64,000 bases of DNA from Mesorhizobium sophorae (GTDB lineage: Bacteria > Pseudomonadota > Alphaproteobacteria > Rhizobiales > Rhizobiaceae), in NCBI RefSeq assembly GCF_002270415.1, contig NZ_NNRI01000012.1:186001-250000 (forward strand). Reading direction: 5' to 3'. The notes beneath the pieces are model-generated. The model saw only the letters and a list, made by a program, of their open reading frames with translations. It had not been told where the DNA came from and made no database searches. Within the stretch, counting starts at the first letter, position 1. Each line of letters opens with the position of its first letter. The position numbers were made by a program, and so were the translations under genes. This document shows positions 35,665 through 42,806 of this stretch, one piece after another.

Positions 35665-35767
35665 TAAAGCGCGTCACGTTGAAACGGATTCAGGCGGCGC
35701 GCTTAAGTCTTTGTTTTTATGCATGTCGTTGCCCAAAACCGGGCCACTTCTGGGCGACATGCACTAG
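35665..35767. repeat. Dispersed palindromic intergenic repeat, copy 2
   Basis: About 103 bp closely matching 23538-23641, starting TAAAGCGCGTCACG and ending GCGACATGCACTAG. Differences are scattered single bases and small indels, including in the first arm. It has inserted between DUF680 paralogues 1 and 2, beyond the terminator of paralogue 2. Confidence 0.85.
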
Positions 35768-35796
35768 TTGACGGCTATCCCTTGTGCGCAAAAAAC

Positions 35797-35825
35797 AAGA
35801 GCGGCGGGCCAGGCCCACCGCTCTT
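35797..35825 (-). terminator. Terminator after DUF680 paralogue 2
   Basis: AAGAGCGG (35797-35804) pairs with CCGCTCTT (35818-35825), extended by GGGCC and GGCCC inside one mismatch, with a single-base loop. On the minus strand the stem is followed by GTTTTTTG. It ends the unit formed by paralogues 3 and 2. Confidence 0.88.
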
Positions 35826-35849
35826 TGTAGTCAAGGTCTGCGTCGTGGA

Positions 35850-36077
35850 TCAGCGGCCCCAGATGCCCTGGCCAGACTGAGGCGGCACGTTCGCATTGGC
35901 GTCAGCCTGGGCCTTTTCGGACTTCAGGATCGAGCCGGTGTGCATGGTGTCCATGTTGGAAACCGAGTGGCTGGCAACCGGCTGGTTGACGTTGCTTGAG
36001 CCATAGTTGTCGCTACTGGCGAAGGCGGTGCCGGTGGCAACGAGGATGGCGGCGGCGGTGAGCGCTATCTTGGTCAT
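35850..36077 (-). CDS. DUF680 family small exported protein (paralogue 2)
   Basis: 75 residues with signal peptide MTKIALTAAAILVATGTAFA, then SSDNYGSSNVNQPVA and the shared end QSGQGIWGR. The N-terminal 25 residues are nearly identical to paralogue 3, while the middle region differs. Start at 36077 after CAGGAGTATTTGAA. Probably periplasmic; function unknown. A strong terminator follows. Confidence 0.8.
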   Translation of the reverse strand: MTKIALTAAAILVATGTAFASSDNYGSSNVNQPVASHSVSNMDTMHTGSILKSEKAQADANANVPPQSGQGIWGR

Positions 36078-36139
36078 TTCAAATACTCCTGAATGAAGGT
36101 TGATGGTTCTGGTTTGGGAGGGTCCGGACAGACGCCGGC

Positions 36140-36373
36140 TTACCGGCCCCAGATGCCCTGGCCGGATTCCGGCTGGTTCGAATCGGGCGTCAGCCAGAAG
36201 CCGTGGTGCTCGACCGGCCTACGGATCGAAGCCGTGAAGCTGTGGTCTATTCTACCAGCGGGCGCGGACACGGCCGGCTGGTTGACATTGTCGGCGCCAT
36301 AGTGGTCGCTGCTGGCAAAAGCGGTGCCCGTGGCAACGAGCATGGCGGCGGCGGTAAGAGCGATCTTGGTCAT
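36140..36373 (-). CDS. DUF680 family small exported protein (paralogue 3)
   Basis: 77 residues: signal peptide MTKIALTAAAMLVATGTAFA, SSDHYGADNVNQPAVS, a middle of different sequence, and the end ESGQGIWGR. It is 62 bases upstream of paralogue 2 and likely shares its transcript. The conserved ends with a variable middle suggest selection on export and on the C-terminal motif. Confidence 0.8.
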   Translation of the reverse strand: MTKIALTAAAMLVATGTAFASSDHYGADNVNQPAVSAPAGRIDHSFTASIRRPVEHHGFWLTPDSNQPESGQGIWGR

Positions 36374-36904
36374 TTTCTTAACTTCCAGTAGTTCTCAGTT
36401 CAGTCCGTCTAGTGGCGTGCCCTTGGGAGGAATTTCGCGTCGCTCGGACCACACCGAAATGGGTTTCTCGTTCGCCGACTTCCAATCACGAAGATGTTCC
36501 TCCGCGCTCCGAATCCAGACCTTGAAACGGGGCCAGCAGCCGAAGTGGCAAAGATTTTCTTTATCAATATCAAATAGTTACCAGATGCTCTCGGCCAACT
36601 GTATGGTCTTCCGCCGAGCCGGCGTTCACCATCTCATCACGGTCCGTCAACATAAATTGAACCGACTGGTTCGATCGACAGTGGGCGCTTGCGCGCAAGC
36701 CGATCCGTTCAACTCGATTTTGGCGCCGAAGTAAGCCGATCCCGCCCGAAAAACCCGTTGTCATCAGCCGCAAGACCGCATTTACCTTGCGTTGAAATCG
36801 ATACTGTCGCTCATTCAGTCGGCATTGTCGGATGCCGCGGCTGATCAAGCCCGAGGCCATCCGGTGAAAGACTGAAGGCGGCGGATAGTGAGACAGCGAT
36901 AGAA
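36374..36904. other. 531-base gap upstream of the response regulator
   Basis: I see no supported gene. An open frame at 36570-36860 on the minus strand gives a product with no recognisable domain and no ribosome site. The interval must contain the divergent promoters for the DUF680 unit and the two-component system. GAACC-GACT-GGTTC (36660-36673) is a small perfect dyad of unknown meaning. Confidence 0.45.
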
Positions 36905-37573
36905 ATGCGGCTGCTGCTTGTCGAAGACAATCTCGAACTGGCCGACTGGCTGGGCAAGACCCTGCGCCAGGCGAACTATGTCGTCGACGTCGTCCATGAC
37001 GGCGAAGATGTCGAGCACGCGCTGGCCGCCGGCGGCCACGCGCTTGTCATCCTCGACCTTGCATTGCCGCGTATGGGCGGCCTGGAAGTGCTGCGCATGC
37101 TAAGGGCGCGCGGCAACCGGGTCCCGGTGATCGTGCTGACCGCCAATGCCAGTCTCGACGGCCGGGTCAAAGGCCTCAATGAAGGCGCCGACGACTATCT
37201 GGCCAAGCCGTTCCAGATCGAGGAACTGGAGGCGCGGATCCGCGCGCAACTGCGCCGCGCCAATGACCGCACCGCGCCTGTGGTTGCCTGCGGCGATCTC
37301 GTCTTCGACACCAACACGCGGCTGTTTTCGCTGGCCGGCGAAGCGCTGGCGTTGACACCGCGCGAACATGCGGTGCTGGAACAACTGATGGTCAAGGCCG
37401 GGCGCACCGTGAGCAAGGCGGCGCTGTCGGCGGCGATCTACGATTTCGAGACCGATGCCGACCCCAGCGCCATCGAGATCTATGTGCACCGTGTGCGCAA
37501 GAAGCTTGAAGGGTCGCGCGTCCAGATCGCCACCTTGCGTGGCCTCGGCTATCTCTTGCGCCATGAGGATTAG
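36905..37573 (+). CDS. OmpR/TctD-family response regulator
   Basis: 222 residues: a receiver domain (1-118) with phospho-acceptor Asp51 in VILDLALPRMGGL, Thr in VIVLTANAS and Lys in DDYLAKPF, then a winged-helix effector domain (about 130-218; ALTPREHAVLEQLMVKAGRTVSK, YVHRVRKKLEGS). It overlaps the histidine kinase gene by 11 bases. Closest in style to TctD/QmpB-like regulators that control organic acid uptake. Probable targets include the convergent ABC operon, which is an inference from proximity only. Confidence 0.9.
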   Translation: MRLLLVEDNLELADWLGKTLRQANYVVDVVHDGEDVEHALAAGGHALVILDLALPRMGGLEVLRMLRARGNRVPVIVLTANASLDGRVKGLNEGADDYLAKPFQIEELEARIRAQLRRANDRTAPVVACGDLVFDTNTRLFSLAGEALALTPREHAVLEQLMVKAGRTVSKAALSAAIYDFETDADPSAIEIYVHRVRKKLEGSRVQIATLRGLGYLLRHED

Positions 37574-38921
37574 CAGCCTCCGTTTGCAGTTGCTGGCCTG
37601 GGTGGTGTTGCCGCTCGCCGGGCTCGCCACCATCAATCTGTGGACCAGCCATGGCAACGCGCTGGCCACCGCCGACCTGGTCACGGACCGGATGTTGTTG
37701 GGTTCGGCACGGACCATCGCGGAGCAGGTCGCCATGACAGACGGCGTGCTCGATACCTCGATACCGCCGGCGGCGATCGAGATGTTCGATACCGGCGATC
37801 GCGACAGTGTCTACTACCATGTCAAGACTGCCAGAGGGCGGCTGCTGACCGGCTATCCCGACCTGCCGGAAGCGCCGAAGCACCCAAGCATCGAGGCCAC
37901 CTATCGCGACCACCGGCTGCGGCTGCTTACTTTCAGCCACACCGTGGTCGGCGCCGGAGACGACTCGCCGATATCGGTTACCGTTGGCGTCACGCTTGCC
38001 GGGCACGATGCGATGGTGCGGCATTTGTGGTTCAACGCTTTCGCCCAGCAACTGGCGCTGGTGGCTATTGCCGGCATCTTCGTGCTGTTGGGCCTGCGTC
38101 GCGGCCTCGCACCGCTAATCCGGCTGCGCGACGCCGTGCGGTCGCCAAGCCGCAGCGACCTCGACCCGGTCGAGGTTCCTGGCGCGCAAAGCGAGATCCG
38201 CCCGCTCATCGATGCGCTGAACGCCTATATGGAGCGGGTGCGGGCGCAGATGGCGGCGCAGCGGCGCTTCATCGCCAATGCGGCGCACCAGCTGCGCACG
38301 CCGTTGGCGTTGCTGTCAACGCAGGCGAGCTACGCGCTGCGCGAAAGTGCCGCCGAAGCGCGTCAGGAGGCCCTGGTGGCGCTCCAGGCTAGCTCCGGCA
38401 GACTGGCGCGGCTGGCCGAACAGCTCCTGACCCTGTCGCGCGCCGAGCCGGGCAGCCGGCGGCCGCGCGCCGACCGCGTCGACCTGACCGAAGCCGCCCG
38501 CCATGTGCTGGAAACGCAGGCGCCGACAGCAATCGGTCGCAACATCGATCTCGGCCTCGAGGAGGCAGGATCCGTGCCGGTCATCGGCGACGGCACTATG
38601 CTGCGCGAGATGATCGTTAACGTTGTCGACAACGCGCTGCGCTATTCGCCGGCCGGCGGCAGCATCACGGTCAAGCTGGCGGCCGTTGACGACGAAGCCG
38701 TGCTGACGGTCACCGACGACGGGCCCGGCATCCCAGTGGACGAGCGAGACCATGTTTTCGAGCGCTTCTACCGCGTTGCCGGATCGACCGAGGAAGGCAG
38801 CGGCCTTGGCCTCGCCATCGTGCGCGAGGTCGTCGAAAATACCGGCGGCCGCGTCACCCTCGGGGATGGCGCGACCGGCGGCCTGGTGGTTGAGGTCAGG
38901 CTGCCTTTGGCGAGCAGCTAG
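37563..38921 (+). CDS. Membrane sensor histidine kinase (TctE-like)
   Basis: 452-residue partner of the preceding regulator. First membrane helix at about 9-27, a periplasmic domain to about 155 of the 2CSK-N type, second helix about 162-178, then HAMP-like linker. The phospho-accepting His242 is in RRFIANAAHQLRTPLALL; N box DNALRY, G1 box DDGPGIPVDERDHVFERFYR and G2 GSGLGLAIVREV are complete. Periplasmic ligand unknown; TctE homologues sense tricarboxylates. Confidence 0.9.
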   Translation: MRISSLRLQLLAWVVLPLAGLATINLWTSHGNALATADLVTDRMLLGSARTIAEQVAMTDGVLDTSIPPAAIEMFDTGDRDSVYYHVKTARGRLLTGYPDLPEAPKHPSIEATYRDHRLRLLTFSHTVVGAGDDSPISVTVGVTLAGHDAMVRHLWFNAFAQQLALVAIAGIFVLLGLRRGLAPLIRLRDAVRSPSRSDLDPVEVPGAQSEIRPLIDALNAYMERVRAQMAAQRRFIANAAHQLRTPLALLSTQASYALRESAAEARQEALVALQASSGRLARLAEQLLTLSRAEPGSRRPRADRVDLTEAARHVLETQAPTAIGRNIDLGLEEAGSVPVIGDGTMLREMIVNVVDNALRYSPAGGSITVKLAAVDDEAVLTVTDDGPGIPVDERDHVFERFYRVAGSTEEGSGLGLAIVREVVENTGGRVTLGDGATGGLVVEVRLPLASS

Positions 38922-38930
38922 GCTTGCCGC

Positions 38931-39809
38931 TCACTGCGTCTCATGCAGTGGCTGGGGACGCCATTTCGCCAAGCGATCCTCGACCATGGTCATCAGATAT
39001 TCGGCACCGAGCGCCACCACCATGACGATGACGATCGCGGCATACATGCCGGCGGCGTCGAAGGATCCCTTGGCGATGTTGATCAGCAGGCCGATGCCGT
39101 ATCGCGAGCCGACGAACTCGCCAACGATCGCGCCGATGATGGCAAAGCCGAAGCTGACATGCAGGCTGGCGAAAATCCAGCTCATCGCCGAAGGGACGAT
39201 CACCGAGCGGGTCAACTGCCAGTTGGATGCACCCAAGATGCGCGCATTGGCGATCATCGCCCTGTCGGCTTCCCGGACGCCCTGGAAGGCATTGTGGAAC
39301 ACGACGAAGAAAACCATCACGAAGGCAAGTGCCACTTTCGAAGCGAGGCCGAGGCCAAGAATCATGATGAAGATCGGCGCCAGAACCACGCGCGGAACGG
39401 AATTGATCACCTTGATGTAGATGGAGAAGATATCGGCGGCCATGCGGTTACGGCCAAGCGCGACGCCGATGATGATCCCAGCAACCGAGCCAGTCACAAA
39501 GCCGATGACCGATTCCTCCATTGTGACATAGAGGTGGTACCACAGAGGCCCCTCTGACGTTCCTTCTGTCGTCCATTCGTACAGCCGCTGCGCGATCGCG
39601 CTCGGCATTGCGTAGAAGAACGGATCGATCCAGGCTTGGCGCGCGGCGATTTCCCACAGGCCGAGAAAGGCGATCAGAATGGCGACCCGCCAGAATATCA
39701 CGGTGCGGCGGCGGTGCCGTGCCGCCTTCGCGGCGGCTGCCTCGATTTCCGCATCCGAAGTGCCCGGACTGAAAGCTCCTGCGCTGATGTCAATGGCGGC
39801 ATCGGTCAT
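38931..39809 (-). CDS. NitT/TauT-family ABC transporter permease
   Basis: 292-residue permease of the SsuC/TauC type, with about six helices. The EAA loop is VREADRAMIANARILGASNWQLTRSVIVPSAM. It belongs to a three-gene operon with an ATPase (11 bases upstream) and a binding protein. Such systems import sulfonates, nitrate, pyrimidine precursors or aromatic acids. It ends 9 bases from the histidine kinase stop, tail to tail. Confidence 0.88.
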   Translation of the reverse strand: MTDAAIDISAGAFSPGTSDAEIEAAAAKAARHRRRTVIFWRVAILIAFLGLWEIAARQAWIDPFFYAMPSAIAQRLYEWTTEGTSEGPLWYHLYVTMEESVIGFVTGSVAGIIIGVALGRNRMAADIFSIYIKVINSVPRVVLAPIFIMILGLGLASKVALAFVMVFFVVFHNAFQGVREADRAMIANARILGASNWQLTRSVIVPSAMSWIFASLHVSFGFAIIGAIVGEFVGSRYGIGLLINIAKGSFDAAGMYAAIVIVMVVALGAEYLMTMVEDRLAKWRPQPLHETQ

Positions 39810-39820
39810 GGCGTTCCTCC

Positions 39821-40630
39821 TCAGGCTGCGGCGCGCGCATAGCTGGTTTCAACCTCTTCCTTGAGGTCGGCCCAGATCGTGCGCGAGTAATTGATGAAGC
39901 TCTGCTCGTAGCGGATATCGGCGACCACGCGCGGGCGCGGCAGATCGATGGTGTAGACCGATTTCACCGTGGCCGGTCCGGCGGTCAGGACATAGACCTT
40001 GTCGGCGAGCGCAATCGCCTCTTCGAGATCATGCGTGACGAAGACCACCGAAGCCTTTGCCTCAGACCACAGGCGCAGCAGTTCCTCGTGCATCAGCACG
40101 CGCGTCTGAACATCGAGCGCGGAAAACGGCTCATCCATGAGAAGAATCTCGGGTCCGTTTATGAAAGTCTGGGCCAACGCCACACGTTTGCGCATGCCGC
40201 CAGAAAGCTGATGCGGATAGTGCTGCTCGAAACGTGACAAGCCGACACGCGCCAGCCAGTCGCGCGCCGCGGCCGTAGCGTCCGACTTCGCTCTACCGCG
40301 AAAGAGTGGACCAGCCATCACGTTTTCGATCACCGTTCGCCAAGGAAACAAGGCGTCACTTTGGAAAACAAAACCAATGCGCGGGTCTATTCCCGTGACC
40401 GGGGCGCCCATGACGCGAACCTCGCCGGCACTTGGGCTTGCCAACCCCGTGACAAGGTTGAGGGTGGTGGATTTTCCGCAGCCGGTCGGGCCGACAACAG
40501 CGACAAATTCGCCGCGTTCAACGGTCATGGTGAAATCGCGTAATGCTGTCAGCGATTTGCCGGTGGGTGAAAGGAAACGCCGGCTGACGTTGATCAGCTC
40601 GATCGCCGGTGCATTTTTTTCAATGGCCAT
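39821..40630 (-). CDS. NitT/TauT-family ABC transporter ATPase
   Basis: 269 residues with Walker A GPTGCGKST, signature LSGGMRKRVALAQTF, Walker B ILLMDEPFSALD and the switch His in VTHDLEEAIALAD, all in SsuB/TauB style. It drives the adjacent permease. Between it and the upstream binding-protein gene is a 109-base spacer containing a perfect 11-bp hairpin. Confidence 0.9.
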   Translation of the reverse strand: MAIEKNAPAIELINVSRRFLSPTGKSLTALRDFTMTVERGEFVAVVGPTGCGKSTTLNLVTGLASPSAGEVRVMGAPVTGIDPRIGFVFQSDALFPWRTVIENVMAGPLFRGRAKSDATAAARDWLARVGLSRFEQHYPHQLSGGMRKRVALAQTFINGPEILLMDEPFSALDVQTRVLMHEELLRLWSEAKASVVFVTHDLEEAIALADKVYVLTAGPATVKSVYTIDLPRPRVVADIRYEQSFINYSRTIWADLKEEVETSYARAAA

Positions 40631-40703
40631 GGTGGAACTCCTGGGTACGAGCCGACGCCCGCCCGTCGGCCCTAGGCCGCCGGACGTGAGAAACTGACGG
40701 GCA

Positions 40704-40730
40704 CCGGCGCGATGTCGTTCATCGCGCCGG
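40704..40730 (-). promoter_or_regulatory. Intercistronic hairpin in the NitT/TauT-type operon
   Basis: CCGGCGCGATG (40704-40714) pairs perfectly with CATCGCGCCGG (40720-40730) over a 5-base TCGTT loop. It starts 9 bases after the binding-protein stop and has no T run. The position matches the aapJ-aapQ hairpin and suggests the same expression-tuning role. Confidence 0.8.
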
Positions 40731-40739
40731 CACTGTCTG

Positions 40740-41753
40740 CTACTTGGCGTTCTTGACGAATTCCGAGGTGTAGGTCTTGGAGAGGTCGATCTGCTTGCCC
40801 TGTAGTTCCTTCTTGAAGGCCGAAAGAACCGTCAGCACTGTCTCAGGACCCCCTTCGGGCATTATCCCGTCGGGAGTGAACATGGCCTTGCCTGCATCGA
40901 GGGCCTTCACGTAGCCCTCCTTGTCGCCGACATAATAGTCTTTCGGCATCTTGTCGGCGATTTCGGCGCCAGTGTGGGTGTTGATGAATTTCTGCGTCTT
41001 GACGAAGGCATTGGCCAGCTTCTGCACGACGTCCTTATGCGCTTCGACCCAATCGGTCTGCATATAGAGGGAGGCGGCCGGGTAGGTGCCGCCGAGAGCA
41101 GCCTTGGTGCCTTCCATTGTGCGCATGTCGATGAGAACGGACGCTTCGCCGGTCTTCAGCAGTCGCGTGATCGTCGGCTCTGTCGTCATGCCTGCCTGGA
41201 TCTTGTCCTGCTGCATGGCAGCGATGAAGGTGGTGCCGGCGCCGACCGGAACAGAGGTGAAGTCACCGAGCTTCAAACCGTTCTTGACGGCGAGGTATTC
41301 CGTAAGAAAATTCGTCGATGAGCCCAGACCGGTCACGCCCAGGCTCATGCCCTTGAAGTCGGCTGGCGATTTGATCTCGGGGTGTTTCGCCGAAACAAGC
41401 TCGACCTCGCCCGGCGCCTGGCTGAACTGGACGATGGATTCGACGAATTTGCCCTTTGCCTGCAGGTCGATGCAGTGATCGTAGAAGCCGACAACCCCCT
41501 GCACGGCACCGGCGAGCATCTCGTTTTCGGCATCGACGCCGGCCGGTTCATTCAGCAACTCAACATCGAGACCCTCGTCCTTGAAGTAACCGAGCGCCTC
41601 GGTCAGCTTGGCGGGCAGATAGATCTGTTTCTCATAACCGCCGACCATGATGGAGACTTTTTCGTCGGCGCGCGCAGACGGCGCGGACAAGGCCATGACG
41701 GCGACAAGTGCGGTTGTGGCGGCTGAATCAAGCAGTATTCGCGCGAGCGACAT
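40740..41753 (-). CDS. NMT1/SsuA-type ABC transporter binding protein
   Basis: 337-residue periplasmic protein, signal peptide cleaved near SARA-DEK. It has the NMT1/SsuA-like fold: YEKQIYLPAKLTEALGYFKDEGLDVEL, KGMSLGVTGLGSSTNFLTEYLA, and MTTEPTITRLLKTGEASVLIDM. This subgroup is close to those annotated for sulfonates, thiamine precursors or aromatics; the true ligand cannot be read from the sequence. First gene of the operon. Confidence 0.85.
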   Translation of the reverse strand: MSLARILLDSAATTALVAVMALSAPSARADEKVSIMVGGYEKQIYLPAKLTEALGYFKDEGLDVELLNEPAGVDAENEMLAGAVQGVVGFYDHCIDLQAKGKFVESIVQFSQAPGEVELVSAKHPEIKSPADFKGMSLGVTGLGSSTNFLTEYLAVKNGLKLGDFTSVPVGAGTTFIAAMQQDKIQAGMTTEPTITRLLKTGEASVLIDMRTMEGTKAALGGTYPAASLYMQTDWVEAHKDVVQKLANAFVKTQKFINTHTGAEIADKMPKDYYVGDKEGYVKALDAGKAMFTPDGIMPEGGPETVLTVLSAFKKELQGKQIDLSKTYTSEFVKNAK

Positions 41754-42004
41754 GGCCTCTTCCCTTTGTTCGTTTCCCGCGCCCTCTCTCTCCCATCGCT
41801 TTCCGCGACAAATACGGGGCGCGCGCCCAACACTTATGGCACCAAGCTTTCATTCACCTTTCAAGGCCGTGCCGAAAATCACCGCAAACCTTACGGATCG
41901 GTAAGCCGATGCTAGCCCGATCATGATCTGGATAGAGCCAGTTGCCGAAAACGAGGATCAGCAGCAGTTCGTTTGGCTAATCACGAGATCCGGTCGCGGA
42001 CCGT

Positions 42005-42790
42005 TCACCTCGCTCGATCGCTCAATCCCAGCACGTCGCGCATATCATATTCACCGGGCGAGCGCCTCGCGACCCAGAGTGCCGCGGCGATGGCGCCACG
42101 GGCGAACATGCTGCGGTCGCCGGCCGCATGCGACAAGGTCACCGTCTCGCCCTCGGCGCAGAAGCTGACGCTGTGCTCGCCAACGATGCTGCCGCCGCGC
42201 ATCACCGCAAAGCCGATCTCACCGGGCGGCCGCACGCCTGTGACGCCATCGCGGACGCGCCTTGCGACCGTGTCCAGTTCGATGCCGCGCCCGCTGGCGG
42301 CGGCTTGTCCCAGCATCAGCGCCGTCCCGGACGGCGCATCGATCTTGTGGCGATGATGCGCCTCGACAATCTCGACATCCCAGTCCTCGGGATCGAGCGC
42401 TCGCGCCGCCTGCTCGACCAGTCCGACCAGCATATTCAGCCCGAGCGAAAAACTGCCGGAGCGGACGATGGCGATGGTCTTCGCGGCATCGGCGATGGCG
42501 GCCAGCTCAGCAGCATCGAAACCTGTCGATCCAACGACCAGCGCCGGCCCGCCTCGATCGGCGCAAAACCTTGCCAGATCGGCCGAGGCCGCCGGCGTGG
42601 TGAAATCGATCACCACATCGGCCTCGGCAAGTGCCTCGTCGCGGCTCCCCAGCCCTTCGCCGACAATGCCCGGTCGGTGGAAGCGACCGGCGAGCGCCAG
42701 CCGCGCATCGGCCTGGACGGCGTTCGCCATCTGGCGGCCCATGCGACCCAGTGCACCCGCGATGGCGATCCTGACCGGTGGTTGGGGCAT
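42005..42790 (-). CDS. dapB: 4-hydroxy-tetrahydrodipicolinate reductase
   Basis: 261-residue NAD(P)H-dependent reductase of lysine and diaminopimelate synthesis. The nucleotide motif is IAIAGALGRMGRQMANAV; the catalytic region is VEAHHRHKIDAPSGTALMLG; substrate-contacting SGSFSLGLNMLV is present. The start at 42790 (MPQPPVRIAI) fits the family; earlier in-frame codons run into the upstream helicase gene. It lies 16 bases downstream of the helicase stop and may be cotranscribed with it. Confidence 0.93.
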   Translation of the reverse strand: MPQPPVRIAIAGALGRMGRQMANAVQADARLALAGRFHRPGIVGEGLGSRDEALAEADVVIDFTTPAASADLARFCADRGGPALVVGSTGFDAAELAAIADAAKTIAIVRSGSFSLGLNMLVGLVEQAARALDPEDWDVEIVEAHHRHKIDAPSGTALMLGQAAASGRGIELDTVARRVRDGVTGVRPPGEIGFAVMRGGSIVGEHSVSFCAEGETVTLSHAAGDRSMFARGAIAAALWVARRSPGEYDMRDVLGLSDRAR

Positions 42791-42806
42791 GGCGCTTATC
42801 TCGCGG

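Noticed and set aside
36570..36860. A 96-codon open frame on the minus strand in the 531-base gap
   Set aside because: No ribosome site, no domain, and an amino acid composition typical of chance frames in GC-rich DNA.
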